The notes: generated by a model not told the origin, from the letters alone. Positions 42,120-54,859 are shown, numbered from the stretch's first letter. The stretch: 64,000 bases of DNA from Lactarius indigo (GCA_025766275.1 JAFKAC010000005.1:1488001-1552000), one strand, 5' to 3'. Made by a program: numbers and translations.

Positions 42120-42885
42120 ATGTTATCCCCCCTTCGTTCGTACGCCTCGAATGCCGCTCGTTTACTCAGACATACTCGGAGGTATAGCACTCCCATAGAT
42201 GCCACTCCCAAAATAGGCGAGGCATTGGATGCACATGGCGCGCTTCGCCCCCATCTCAACATCCCTGTGAACCCAAACCACGGTCTCTACGCCTTCTTCC
42301 GGAGAAGAGAGAAAGACGGGAAAGTGATTCACGATCCTTTAGAAGACCACTCCGGAATGCAGGATGTCTTTGGTGAGTGACAACAATATTTGGCAGCCTC
42401 GATTGTGACAAACAACTTTCGCAGGTCGAGCCTGGAGTGCAGCAGAGCTCCGAAGAAAAAGCTTCAGAGACCTCCACACGTTGTGGTACGTTCTTGTAAG
42501 AGAGCGGAATCTCATAGCGACACAAATGGAGGGTTATCGGCGCTCCTCCATCTCTCCTGGTGTCGTGCGGAACGTTCACAAGCGGGATTACCAAGTACGT
42601 TCCATCATGCCACTTTTCGTGGTAACCTTTGGACCTATTTCACCTGTTTCTTCTTAGTGTCGTAAAAGTATGGCGCGAATTAAATACGTGATCAATGAAC
42701 GAAGACTCGCGTATGAGGGCGCAATCAAAATTCACGCGGAGAAGTTGGAACAAGCTAAGAAAGAACAGAAGGCGGTTGATACGGACGCCATTTCTCAGGA
42801 GCGTGAGGTGCCAAAGGTCCCGCCACCGGTGTCGGAAACAGCCCAAGCCGTGGTAGACAGCCTTCTGCAGCGCTCGACCACGTAG
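42120..42885 (+). CDS. Mitochondrial ribosomal protein uL29m (MRPL47/Mrpl4 type)
   Basis: Three exons (42120-42372, 42425-42594, 42658-42885) give 217 codons including the stop. The chosen start, [21 protein letters not shown], gives a clean mitochondrial presequence; an upstream in-frame ATG at 42048 would add 24 residues without targeting character. The family core is [33 protein letters not shown] and the C-terminal helix [14 protein letters not shown]. uL29m lies near the exit tunnel of the large mitochondrial subunit. Confidence 0.92.
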
Positions 42886-43001
42886 GTTTATGAGCCCTCC
42901 ATTCGATGTATTCGGGTATATTGGCTTGCTATAGACTATAGTTTCATTATACCGGTTAAAGGTGATATGAGGGCCACATTTGTAACATGGAAACAAACCC
43001 A

Positions 43002-43338
43002 TCAAGCGTGCCGCTCTCGTTCCCGCCAATCACGCATCTCCTGTGATACCCAACAATCTGTCACTGAAGGACTTTCGTATGTTTCCAACTGCCTTTGCCC
43101 TCGTCGTATGAGGTGCTCAACCGTGCTCACGCTCCTAGGCGACACGGCTACTGCTTGCGTCTTGAAACTGTGACGGACGAAGAGGCGGAATTTGTCTCTC
43201 GTTGATAGCGGTTTCGTTCGAACCATCCTCAGTGCTCTGCATAATCACCGACCGTTGTGGAAATTCGAGGCTGGAAAATACACACCGTCTATAGAGTGCA
43301 AAAACCTCTTTCTGTAAACCTGAATATCTAGGGAGCAT
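43002..43338 (-). CDS. Succinate dehydrogenase assembly factor SDHAF1 (Sdh6), LYR protein
   Basis: Two exons (43338-43286, 43236-43002) give 96 codons including the stop. The N-terminus carries the LYR tripeptide in QKEVFALYRRALRM, with the intron immediately after the LYR arginine codons. The following VRTKPLSTRDKFRLFVRH and the HLIRRGQRQLE segment fit SDHAF1. This matrix factor helps insert Fe-S clusters into the complex II subunit SdhB. The first exon alone is 17 codons and easily missed. It is divergent from NDUFAF6. Confidence 0.85.
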
Positions 43339-43480
43339 GTCCTACGATAGACAAGAGATGCGAGTGACCAATGTTGGCAGAAGACAGACGGAAGGACGGG
43401 CCGATTCAGGAAAACAATACTTCCTCTCTTTTCCGTCTCCATCTCCTTTTGCACCTCACCACGACGCCGGAGTCTTCTAA
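43339..43480. promoter_or_regulatory. Divergent promoter of SDHAF1 and NDUFAF6
   Basis: 142 bp between start codons of two respiratory-complex assembly factors. No TATA box is evident. Confidence 0.55.
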
Positions 43481-44656
43481 ATGCAGTCAAAATGTATGCG
43501 CGCAACTAATCCACGTCGTTTAGCTATTGCAAGCAGAATCTCCACTCCAAGACACATTCGAACCGCCAGCACTAGCCAAATTCAAGGAGTTGGCGAACAT
43601 CATGCATACTGCAGGGATTTCGTTCAAAAACATGATTATGAGGCATATCTCGTGTCATACCTTTACCCTGCAGACAAGCGGAAGGGTTATTTTGCTATCA
43701 AGGCATTCTATGTGTGTGCAGACAGGTCCCGAGTCGATGACGTGTCTGATGGTTTCTAAACAGGATGAACTGGCGACAGTCCAAGACAACGTATCGAGTC
43801 CTATTATAGGAGAGATGAGGATGCAGTTCTGGAGAGATGCTGTGAAGTCATTGGCTGTTGTGCGTCACTCATTTGGTGCACCACCTCGCGGGTAATGAAC
43901 GTCACATAGGGCAGACCCCCACATCACCCTATCGCACTAGCGTTGCACGACGTTTCGCAGAGTACTAGTCTCCAGTCGTATCACATGAGGAGGATCGTGG
44001 ACGCTCGAGTATGTGTTTCTTATCACGCACCTCTGGACGGCACTCACTCTTGTCTCTCTGCCCAGTAGGCACAAGAACTCCAAGGCTCGTCTCACTTGAC
44101 ATTGGACTCCTTGATAGCCCACGCAGAGTCTACGACCGCAACGCATTACTATCTCCTGCTCTCTTTGTTGGGTTTGTCCTCAGACACACTGTCGCACGCA
44201 GCGTCACATCTTGGCATCGCTCATTGCATTTCGACGCTCCTCCGGGCTCTCCCATTTCACGCATCGAAAGGTCGGATGGTCATTCCCGCGGAAATAACTG
44301 CTAAGCGCGGCGTTAGTCAAGAAGAAGTGTTTCGCAGAGGGCCTGCTTCTACGGGGATCGACGACGCTGTTTTTGACTTGGCAACAATAGCGAATGACCA
44401 CATCACGACTGCTCGAGTGATGTTCGGCGACAGTGCTGGGAAGGTTCCGAGGGTTGCTATGCCCGTCTTCGGTGCCGGGGCAAGTTCCTTTTTTTATAGG
44501 ACGGGGCCGAACTGATCCTCGGCATAGGTACCGATTGCCTCTTTCTTGGAGAGGCTAGAGGCTGTGAATTTCAACGCTTTCCATCCAACGTTACAAGTAA
44601 GACGATGGAACTTGCCATGGCGTGTCTGGCGTAGTTATTACAAACGTACCTTTTAG
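43481..44656 (+). CDS. NDUFAF6-like phytoene/squalene-synthase family protein
   Basis: Five exons (43481-43711, 43764-43856, 43910-44008, 44069-44479, 44528-44656) give 321 codons including the stop. An Arg-rich presequence (residues 1-30) is followed by the family motifs YCRDFVQKHDYEAYL, LYPADKRKGYFAIKAFY, EMRMQFWRDAV, HPIALALHDV and the C-terminal RVWRSYYKR. NDUFAF6 is a mitochondrial complex I assembly factor that has lost prenyl-synthase chemistry; its sequence lacks the second DxxxD-type aspartate cluster seen in true synthases. The last intron (44480-44527) uses a GC donor (GCAAGT). A C-terminal variant without this splice would end after GTGPN-like sequence. Confidence 0.87.
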
Positions 44657-44931
44657 TTAAATACCACGCTCTTTGAGCACGTTTACACGCCTTTACGGAT
44701 TTAGCGAAAAATAAAGTCGTGAGAGGAGTGCCACGTCCTGTGCTGCATTTCGTTTAGGGACCGCTGGCGCTGGCGGGACTCCTAACCGCCGCGTATAAGT
44801 GTTGTTACCCTTGCCACTCACTAACCCTGTCCCCTATAACCGTCCCAATCCCTACTTCTCACCTCTACACGAGCGACGAGGACACCGTATTGAGCTACCC
44901 GACACTGTGAGTTAGCCTAATTTGACTGAAT

Positions 44932-47900
44932 ATGGACCGTCTTGCCGGTGTGTGGCCGTCGTAGTCCCACAGTTCGCAATAGCGCTCATTTCTATTCGAC
45001 TCGGAGTAGATGAGGTCCTTCAAATCATCTTCAATGAGATAGATCATCCCGCATCTTTCGTACTTGTGTGCAGACGCTTCAATGCTCTTTCACGAGATCC
45101 CTATGTCCGTGCTCACTACTTCCTCGCCCGGTACGGATCCGTCCAAGCCCTGTATTGGGCGCTCGGTAGGGGGAAACTTATTACCGAGCAAGTCCTCGAT
45201 GTAAGTGGCTCATTTCTCCCGGTCGTCACCCCATATATGCGTATTCTATCATCGGGCGCAGGTTCTATTGAGTAGTGGAGCGCATCTCTCCCGTTACCTC
45301 GTGCAAGTTGCCATCCACCATTACTTTCGTTCTTCCTGTCCTTTTATCAAGACTCCCTGGGTTCGGACCTTAAGCTTGTCTATCTTCAGTCATTTCTTGA
45401 AGCTATCGTCGGAGAGATTTGTCACGATCAATAGGAATAAGGGGGAGGACGACGGTTCTGTGTTCCGTCATTTCATTAAGGAAAGCAGAACACGCGCAGA
45501 CCGACGTAGTCTAGCGACAGATGCCATTGCAGAGATGCTTGACAAGGGCAAGGTAAGTTGCTTGTCTGAGAATCCTTGATTTTTGATTCAACATTAATTT
45601 CCGTAGTTCATCCCCTTTTGTTCCAAGGTTTGTATCATGCTCCGTACTATCTATGGGTTATGGCGTTTACCTGGCGGCCACAGGATCCAATTATGGCGCA
45701 GTTTCCCCTGGCGCTTTCCATCGAACCCCGTCTTCTCCCGCTTGCCATTGCCAACGGATTCCGTATGGACAATCGCGTACGTGGATATTATTTCTCCTTG
45801 TAAGACTATCATTCGATGCTGCTGGCCCCAGTACCGCGATTTCGTGTTCCGCAGAATTTTTGAACGAAATGATGAACATAGCATAAAGGACGTTCTCTTC
45901 AACGTCCGCGAACTTTGCCGTTTAGATACATCGTAAGCCCTTCCCGAAGTATCGCCTTTTGCGCAGACTCACGACCGGTAGAATGTTTGTCAGCCGAACA
46001 GTTGCTGCTGAAGTTCTGATGGAGGCAGAAGCGAATGGTACTGCTTATGCTGTCCTCAGGGCGTTGGATCAGGAAGGCGGTTTACGGTTTTCCTTGCCGT
46101 ATGTATCGCGCTCACCTCATGTAACTTCACTGATTTTGGACGCCCCAGTTCCCTAGTGGAAGACCTTATCAAGGTGACTTCATTTCGTACTATGTGTTCG
46201 AAGCACTTATCAGACATTCGTTAGTTATGTATCAGGACACGCGCAATCACCATGCCTGCGACGGGGTCAGCCCTTCGGTATCTGTGGAGAGATTTTCCAA
46301 GCTCGAACCCTACCGCTCGTCTTGTCATCCTACTAACGGTCTTTATCGGCGGCCCCACATCGACAGTGGATGTCTTGCACTCAGACCTACGACGCCTCAA
46401 CTTGACACCTGTTTCCACCGAAGACATCGCTTATGTTCTCCTCAGCCCATTTGTGGAACTCTTTTCTTCCACTCTACTTTACGCTAGGACTCACTGTGGG
46501 ATCAACGACACGACATTGTCTTCATTTCTCGCAGACGTGGCCGTTAGGTGTCTGGAGGTTGCTTCCAAGGTCCTCTTTTAGCACTCGTGTCAGGCACAAT
46601 GACTTACTCAATTCTGTACAGGGCAATATGCTTCGTTGCATGTGTAAAGATTACCCGTCGCTCAAGGAATATATACAATTAGCGGCTACCACTGAGTATC
46701 GATTGACCGTCGAGGACCTACCTTCGCCTGAACGGGAGAAGGAGTGCACCGCTTTCGAAAGCAAACTTTGTCGAGACCCCTACACATTCAAGCTCGACAC
46801 AGCATTTATTAGATCGAATATTCAGGAAGACAGATGGGAAAGGGAGGGCTCCCCACTAGAGCGCGACGACTTAGCTACGAGACAGTGTGAAGGCGTGGTC
46901 CCGTCGTCGCCTGAATCGTTTCTGGTGCGTTGATCCCCACACTCACAGTGGATGTCGTCGCTGACTGGGTCCAGGGGGAGATTGGGCAGGAGACCCTCAC
47001 GCAAGTCATCGCCCATGATGAACTGGATCCGCGCCGCAAGAGGGCCGCATCGTGGTTGACCAATCGGACCGATTGGTCCATGAACCTGCCTTACCCAGCC
47101 GGCATGTCCACCACCTGTATTACTGTCGGCCCTCTTATGCCTTGCTCTGTTTGACAGATGTACTTCCCGTTGGAAAATGGATTCGGGACGAGTTTGGCAG
47201 GAGGCACCCCGTCACTGCGACTTTCATGAACCATGCAGTTGTCAACGATAACCATGGGGTACGAGAGAGGTCTTTGTTCTAGGGGCCAACTGAACGTGCA
47301 CCTTTTCAGATTTTGCAAAACTACTTGACTGGCGTACCTATCACGCTCCACCATTTCAAGATGCTGGCCCGTTTGGGGCGTGCTCCGGTATGGGTGTCCC
47401 TCCCAATCATATTCTTTTTTTTTTTTCAATTCAACATCCCATCCGCCTATCAGAATTACCAGCTATTTCGCGCTATTCGAGATGGCGCCGAATTTTTCCT
47501 GTCTGACGACGACTATTTGAAATATCCGGATGTTGAAGTGAAGAGAGAAACGCCGAGCGCAGAGGCTGTACCTTCCGAAGCTATCCGTAACTCTGCGCTG
47601 CCAATGCCGATGTCAATCGCACCGATTCCGAGCTCCTCGACCACATCGAGCGCAGCACGGACCCGCAAGCGGCTCCATCGGTCTGCTGCAGCCACCGTAA
47701 AATCATATGCGCTGCCGGAATCTGACGAAGAGAGCTTGACCCTGTCCGTGTCGTCTCGGTACAGAGGCCGGGCTCACACGACCGATTCAGATTTGCAATT
47801 ATGGATCAAACATCTTTCTGCACTTCAGAAAGACGAGACGAAGAAGGTGTGCAACCACTTCTTTCGGTAAGGAGGGCGAAAAACCACTCACGTTTTTTGC

Positions 47901-48198
47901 AGTTCAACGAGAAAAAACGGCATCTCGAGCAGTCCAATATATCAGGCACAAGGCTTCGTGCTGCGAGGGTGCGTGTACGAGGATCGGGTGATCACCCTTC
48001 TCTTGACTGAACTTTGATTCCCAGAATGATTTCCTCAAGACAGTCACCGCTGGCCTCCGTGAGCTGCGGCAACTTGATTCAGCAAAGAAACAACAAGCAC
48101 ATATCCCCGCTGTTCCAGATGAGCACAGCGAAACTGACGACGACGAATACCAGTGTCGGAGGAGACCATCGAGACGCCGCAAGACATCAGCCAATTGA
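44932..48198 (+). CDS. Large F-box domain protein, basidiomycete conserved (812 aa)
   Basis: Exons 44932-44947, 45010-45200, 45262-45552, 45607-45627, 45684-45776, 45832-45932, 45982-46098, 46149-46173, 46225-46569, 46622-46886, 46949-47051, 47099-47258, 47310-47387, 47454-47846, 47903-47968 and 48025-48198 sum to 813 codons including the stop. The first exon is only 16 bases; it yields MDRLADEVLQIIFNEI, a good F-box start, then SFVLVCRRFNALSRDP. The middle is helical repeats (YGSVQALYWALGRG, LSRYLVQVAIHHYF, FPLALSIEPRLLPLAI). The C-terminus has HPVTATFMNHAVVNDNHG, an acidic linker and a basic tail. F-box proteins recruit substrates to SCF ubiquitin ligases; the substrate is unknown. I recognise the architecture as a common agaricomycete family without a name. 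A less likely alternative splits it into two genes at about 46930; the single model closes in frame. Confidence 0.75.
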
Positions 48199-48402
48199 AG
48201 CATAGTTAGTGTACCCCACGTACATCTTTCCTTTAGACCCCATACTCTTGCATCCTTGCATTTGTACGAATACATTGCCATCAGTCACTTCTTTGCCTTA
48301 ATCATCACTCATATGCATATTCGTCGTCTTCCGAGGGTGCGACACTTTCGTGCAGTCCATCGCACATGCCTGCCAATCTATCACTACCCGTGGCCTAAGG
48401 AG

Positions 48403-50724
48403 TCACACCGTGTACCTCCAGTGTACGTCACGATCGCCCAAAAGTACTTTCGTCTCGTAATCGACCTCTTCGTCCTTTCCAGCCGCAATCATCTCTTCAC
48501 GACGGCGATTCTCGCGTGCCATGCGGAGCCAAAGTCCACTAGCAATGACAATTGAGAATGTGAGATAGCCTATGGCTATAATGTGTGGCTTGCGAAAGCG
48601 ATGCGCCGAGTAGGCGGGGCGGTAGAGAAGCACCCCGGTGACCGCACCGAGGTCGCCGACGGTAATCTGCAAAGCTACGCCCACAGCACGCTTGGTTTGG
48701 CCGGAGATGTTTTCGGCCGGCCAGCTTGCGGGGCCCAGGCTGGCCGTGAATAAATTGATGGAGGAGAGGATGCGTAAGACGAACCTCAATAGAAGAGCGT
48801 TGCCGGTGTAGATCCCCAGTGCAGCGAAGTGTACGCCAACGTACTGCGCTCCAGCTGGATTGTTTGTGTGAGGGAAGGCAGGGGTTCATGTCTATCATGA
48901 AACCAACAACGTACCGGTTTTAGTCGTAAGAAGGACGATGTAACCTGCAAGGAGTGGAAGTGGGACCGACAAACTTGGCAGGAGGGTGTCGTACCGATAA
49001 TAGCCACAATCGCTGAACCTATGATGAGGGAAGCACGGCGGCCAGTCTGCGCTGCCAACCAAGCACCGAACGCGATTCCTACGGTGGCCAACACATTTGG
49101 TGGGACGGACATCCTGGTCCACCGATCAGAAAGAGACGGTTATCAAGGGATGGGAGATTACAGCTGCGCTTTCCAAGTTGCAAATCCTAATTCAGTGATG
49201 ATTGTTGGCTGAGTGAGAGTCAGTTTCTGGATTGACAGGGTGAAACGGTTGTGTGGGGACAGACACACCAAGAAAAGACTCAATGTGTACAACACAAACG
49301 CGAAACCGTGGAACAAGAGTGCATACCCCCAAATCAAGGGGTCGAGGAAAGCCTGCCGCACGTATTTCCAAGAAAATATCTCCTTCTTTGCTGCATCACA
49401 GTCGGTATCTAGACGAGCCAGGAGGCGAGACCGCTCTGCATCGGATAGCTACAGTAGCATTAATGCGACCGTCATCGCGAGAAGAAAACTTAGAATACCC
49501 ATTTGGCTTTCTGCGGCCATGTAGGACAAAGAAAAAGGCCACAGCAGATACGGCGATGGTACAGAGCCCTTCGAGGATGAAAATCCTAACCAAAATATTA
49601 TTCTGATCAGGTGGCCATTGGTATGCACGAGGACTGACTTACCATTGCCACCCACGTTTACCTCCTACACCTTCCATCTTCCCAATGAAATATGCAAGGA
49701 TACCTGCATGCCTTCGGGCTACTGGATATGGGGAGACAAAATGACGTACCGCCAAACGCTCCGGCGAGAGCCGCCCCGGCGAAGAAAATGGCGACGCGCC
49801 AGTGACGTTCTCGACTGCACAAAAAAGTCTATAAAGGCCAAGGAGGACATATGCGAACGCGTTCACCGTAGATAATAGACGGAGAATATGAACACTACTC
49901 CGGGAAACAAACCAGCTTCGGTGGCCCCAAGTACTGTATATTCGTGTTAAACGCATCTCGTATTTTGTTGTGAGATACTTACGAACTCGAATACTGAAGA
50001 GGCCCACTTGATTCGTTACGAGACCTTGCGCGACAGACGCAACTCCCCAGGCGAAAGTAAGGAGGGGCAACCAAAATTGGGGGTCGAATCGTTTCAAGCT
50101 TGCATTGACGTTAATTATAGATGAGCCGCTGCGTAAATAAACTCACACGATCTGTTCAACAGGTCAATGTCACCCGTAAATGTGAAAAATAGGCTCTGCT
50201 CACGTTGGCAGGGACTTCGAAAGTGACATATGCTATGAAATAGAGGGCGAGAGCGGTATTGTAGGCCTGGAGGAGAGACATGCAAGTCCTGGAACGCGAT
50301 TAAAATTAGTCCTTGACGAGAGGGTGTTCTCGACGATGAATTACCGTAGTCAGTCCGTCGATTCTGTAGGGCGGTGGTCAGTCTTGTGGCCCTACAAACA
50401 GTTGCTGCTGGGAGCTTACTTGGCGTTCCCAATATTCGTACTATAATATCATAGTTAAGGATATTGGTTCATCACCGAGTGAAGGAAAACGCGCACCGGT
50501 CCAAGAAGCTCAGCAAGTAGAGTAAAGTGAGGATGGTTAGAAGACTAGGCAAACGTTAGTATGACCATCGCATACAACTAATTGTATGCGCAGACCCACC
50601 GCAAGTCCACTTTTCTCAGAAGCTTCTTATCTCGCAGAGTGTCGGCCTCATCGTCATAACCGGTCCCAATAGAGTTATCCGAACGCTTCTCTGGATCTGT
50701 ATTGGGGGCACGTTTTAGAGACAT
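48403..50724 (-). CDS. MFS transporter of the Dal5/Tna1 anion:cation symporter type
   Basis: Minus-strand gene with about ten or more short introns; start MSLKRAPNTDPEK at 50724 and stop at 48403. Family motifs in order: the end of helix 1, LLYLLSFLDR-TNIGNAK (50458-50420); QAYNTALALYFIAYVTFEVPAN; LPLLTFAWGVASVAQGL; GAFGGILAYFIGKMEGVGG; WGYALLFHGFAFVLYTLSLF; VPPNVLATVGIAFGAWLAA; GVHFAALGIYTGNALLLSWPAEN; and the C-terminal QITVGDLGAVTGVLLYRP. These match the allantoate and nicotinate permease family, plasma membrane symporters of small organic anions. I did not fix every splice site, so exact exon edges and total length (about 480-500 residues) are uncertain. Confidence 0.85.
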
Positions 50725-50968
50725 TGGGCTCACAGAAATGGAACAGAAGCACATACTGTAAGAGTTAAGTAGTGGTAATAGTCGCCATGATGGAAGTGAA
50801 TGGCGCAATGTGCAGACATCTTATCACTGTGGGAGTGGGAGTGGGAGCACATTGGGAAATCACCGCAGTCTTATCGGGATCGGGAATAATGGAGAAGCGA
50901 GCCGTGAGCGAGATCACATTGCCGGCTGCCGACAACCAACTGGACCGAGTAAGGTCTGGAGCGTCAAA
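50725..50968. promoter_or_regulatory. Divergent promoter of MFS transporter and RhoGAP gene
   Basis: 244 bp between start codons. It contains a short GTGGGA repeat (GTGGGAGTGGGAGTGGGAG, about 50828-50846), a possible zinc-finger factor site. Confidence 0.45.
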
Positions 50969-53417
50969 ATGTTCCCCAAAGGTCCCAAAGCTCTTACTCT
51001 CAAGCAACGTCTCGTCGCTCTCACGCAGGCCCCGTCATCTCCCTCTTCTCCTGTCGAGCCCTCCCCCAAATCACCCGGTACAAGGCGAAAATTCGTTGCC
51101 CCGTGGGCCAAGCGAACAAACTCGCAAAACAGTGACCACGATGAGCTCCTCGGGGAGGATAAACTGCAGTTCCTTATTAGCAAAATGATATACCAGGCTG
51201 GGGTAGATTACGAGTGCGTATTTTCCTCATAATGGCGGCGTTCTAGGCCCCTGACATTTCCAACGACAGAACACGCCCGATGTAACGCCACTCGTTCCGA
51301 ACGCATTTTATTCAGCTCTAATATCTCTACGCAGGGTAGTCCTCAATGCTTCTGCTCTTCCAGACCCCCATGAAGTCGACTACAACTTGCTTCTCTCGTC
51401 TGTCTTATCTCCAAACCCTGCCAAGCTGCTACTGATGACATTGCAGCCGGATACTCTCATATCTGGATCTCTATGGTGGGGCCCTTCATCCCATCGATTG
51501 GTCCTTCGTCTGACGGAGCGTTCTTACCCAGTTGAATCCGACTATACCGTTGTCTTTTTTGCTGCTGGAAGCAGATATACCCCGGGCTGGAACTGGATGT
51601 GGAAAGCCTACCGAAGCCTCAGTAGAAAATATCGTAAGAATCTTAAGCGGTTGGCACGTATATCCCCTCCTTCGCGAAAGACACACGTTGACTTGGTTCG
51701 TTAGTATATTGTACACTCTAATTTTTTCTCTAAGAGTGAGTGGTTACGGCGACAGCGAAGGAATCTTTTCTGAATGCAGACAGTGCTCTTTTCTCTCGCT
51801 GGCGCCTTCATTAGGTTGGTACATCGTTTCCCTACGTAACGCAATGAGTAACAGCTCTCTTTTAGCCCCAAATTTTTCCACAAGATCACCTACGCCGATA
51901 CACTGACTGAGCTGGCCTTCCAAGTACCATTAACGCAAATTGATGTCCCACCTGCTGTGTATCAGTATGTTGTTTCTCAAGGTCTTAGTCATTCGTTAGT
52001 GACCAGAGCAGGGAGAATACAAAGCATGAGCGTCAGATTACCATGCCGATCCAGATACGCTCCAACTTATTTGGTGTTCACCTCGAAGAGCTCATGGGGT
52101 ATGATGGCGAGAAAGGTGGAGTTCCTCGTGTAGTGAAGGATTGTGCACAGTACTTGCGACAGACAGGTGCCTTCCTCTTTATTTGGGGTAAACCCTCGTC
52201 TGATCACTTATCAGGCCTGACCAGCGAGGGGTTATTCCGACGTTCCCCAAACTCCTCCACCTTACGACAAGTGAAGGAAGCCTACGATCGAGGACAGGTG
52301 GTATCTCTTGACAGCTTTGACGATCCTCATCTTGCTGCGGTTCTCCTCAAGAAATACTTGCGAGACCTCCCTGAGCCATTGATTCCAGAGTCTTTGTACC
52401 CCATCATTCAACACTGTCCTGCACCGACAGAAGATCTCAGCGACTGGTCTGCCGTCTTGTACATCCGGGAGAGCATATTCCCGGTCCTACCTCGGTGCCA
52501 TTACATCTTGCTCAGCTATGTTCTTCGTGAGTATTATTTTCGAGCCTGTATAGAGTTACTGACCAGCGATTTCAGACTTGATGAATGAAGTGTCTTTGCG
52601 TTCATCGACGAACCTAATGGATGCCCATAATCTAAGCATCGTCCTTTGCCCAAATCTTGTGTCGGGGTCTTCTCCAACGAAGGATGTCACGATTTGCAGC
52701 CTTCCTGGCGGACCTACGCTCCATCCCGCCCAATCGCCTGCCCCTGCGCCGTCCGCACAGGGCCGCACGACGCTAGGCATGATCGTCAAGCTCTGCATCC
52801 AGCGCTACTATGAGATATTTGACGAAGTTCAGGACCGCAGCGAGGCTCTACCACCTGCGCGCTCGTTCGCAGAGGATGATGTAGCCTCATCCGGATCGTC
52901 AAGCCAACGCGCTGTCCGAGCACAGTTAGTTACACAAAGGCGTTTCTCGACCCTGTCCCGCGGCTCGTCCAATCGTGATAGCCGCGCTCTCGATGACGAC
53001 GAGAGCATCGATGACACTATGCTCATCATGCCGGTTGATGCAGCACCGGGTGCACCGCCGAGCGCGTGGGGTAATCCAGGTTCCGTCTCCGGTGCGAGTG
53101 CCTACCGTCAACGACCCCGCCTCGAGCTATCAGGCAACGGTTCTCAGGGGCCCTCCTCTGCGCGGTCGATGCACACGCTGAGACATGCAACGGGTACCTC
53201 AGGACCGGGACAGAAGAACCGCGCAAAGTCAACGATCAGCATCGAGAAGGGTAGCGGTACTATTCGTAAGGGTTCCATCTCAATTGGGCGTGGGACGATG
53301 CGCAAGGCAAGCGGGGCGGGGGTCGAGGCTGTGGGGGTAACTGCGTCGGGTTTCTTTGCTCCACCTGTGCCCCCATTACCGGCCAGGGGTGGTGAGGACG
53401 AGAGTCAGGACGGATAG
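50969..53417 (+). CDS. Sec14-domain RhoGAP (ARHGAP1/p50RhoGAP type)
   Basis: Start MFPKGPKALTLKQRL. A Ser/Pro-rich N-terminus precedes a CRAL-TRIO/Sec14-like lipid-binding domain: VVLNASALPDPHEVDY, SRILSYLDLYVESDYTVVFFAAG, PGWNWMWKAYRSLSRKYRKN, YIVHSNFFSK, FHKITYADTLTELA. The RhoGAP domain runs from FGVHLEELMGYDGEKGG through LTSEGLFRRSPNS (the catalytic arginine finger is one of these arginines), VLLKKYLRDLPEPLIPESLY and TNLMDAHNLSIVLCPNLV. The C-terminal 200 residues are Ser/Pro/Gly-rich with basic repeats. Such proteins switch off Cdc42 or Rho GTPases and bind membranes through the Sec14 part, affecting polarity. Several introns are clear; one in the Sec14 region (after KNLKRL, about 51655) may use a GC donor. 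Confidence 0.88.
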
Positions 53418-54859
53418 GATATTAGCTTGGGCGTTTTCTTTTAGGCTAGGGACGCTGCTATCATATTTATGTACTGCTTGGATTTTGGGTGTACGAGATA
53501 TCGGCCGATCGGGACTGCGCGACACGTGATACGACTCAATTTCACCCGAGTCAAGCTCCGATTTGTATTCATCCTGACTCTACGCCGCTCTACACCGTTC
53601 TTTTAAAAACAGGCGTTGCGTCCCTCAACGCCTCCATCCCTCTCTCCAACAGCTCATCATGATACCCTTTCTCCCTCTCCACGATGTGAATGCCCCCGCC
53701 CTTCCCTACTCGAAGCGTCATTCCACCGGTATGTCAACACCATCATGACGCGGCAGGCACACTCAGTTAAGGTTACGAGTATCCCACTGGCTGAGCGCTC
53801 CGGTTTGTTCAGGGCTACTCAGGGCTGTGGGTCGCTCTCACCTCTGCGAGGCAATACAACGACATTGCCCCACTCTGTATGGGCGCTCATTCAATAATTC
53901 TCTTTGTTGTTGGAGAACCTTAAGGCCTCGAGGCTTGGTGGTTTCTGTTACGAATTTCTCTCGGGAGGAACTTGTTCTTATTACTCAGGCAGTGTCGGTC
54001 TCACGGTGTCGCCGCGCCCCAACGGCCGGCAGAACTGGCTCTATCTGTCCAACACGATCCCTTCCGGTTGGCTGCTGACCGGCGGTTGTTGCCCATGAAG
54101 CAAGTGGGACCTCCCTTTTGATCGCCGTAATGGGCATAAGGCGCCGCGTCAGCACAGGCTGATTCATACAAGCTGCACCGCCTTACAAACCAGCATTATG
54201 CCTTTCTAGTCTAGCACGAATTGAATTGGGACGAACAATGGGATTGGGGAATTCTCATGGATACGACCAGTTGGTGTTACCCTGCGGTGATTATGGCCCG
54301 CAGTTGATAGATGCCATTCAAAATGTGGGCCTTGGGATGTAATAATGCTGTGTTTGATGGAGAGGCGCCTTGTGGGCGCTGTGAGTGGATGAATCAGCGT
54401 TGTCGGTGCATGTGAACATATCGATATCGGTGCCGGATCTGCCGATGACACGTCAGTGATTGGCTGTGAGGACCGGTGGTTGTGCCCGAATGAGGAGAAT
54501 GAGTCACTACGGCTGACCGGACCGGGTGAGATTGCAACTCCGGTGGGGAAAGCTGGGCTTGAATTCGAAATCGAAATTTTACTGATAATGGCCCGAACGA
54601 GTCACTCTGGCTCATCCTTCACCTTTCCTCTTTACTACCACCATCTCCCTCCCCTTCATAGAGTACCTACTCTTTAGACCTCTCCACATTGTCGGACGCG
54701 TCGTATCCGTTTCCTCCCAGGAATCCGTGAGTTTGCATTCTGTGTTTGAGACGTCATATCCATTGTTGTCGTGGAGTTTCCACCCCGCTTGCGAGTATCA
54801 TTAGCCGCTCGACTCCTGTCTCGTCGTTACTGTTTATTCCTTGTCGCTATCGGCGATCC
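53418..54859. other. Intergenic region and long leader of the bZIP gene
   Basis: No supported protein gene. On the plus strand a short ATG frame of 30 codons (54588-54677) lies in the probable leader of the bZIP gene, and a GTGAGT...ATTAG pair (about 54727-54802) could be a leader intron. Confidence 0.45.

Noticed and set aside
46930..47154. A separate small gene starting MIPTLTVDVV after the F-box gene
   Set aside because: Using a 62-base intron (46887-46948) and a 47-base intron (47052-47098) joins this region to the F-box gene with frame preserved, and the total becomes a whole number of codons.
53616..54098. Plus-strand frames in the spacer before the bZIP gene
   Set aside because: No start context, no conserved motif and overlapping frames of similar length; treated as intergenic.
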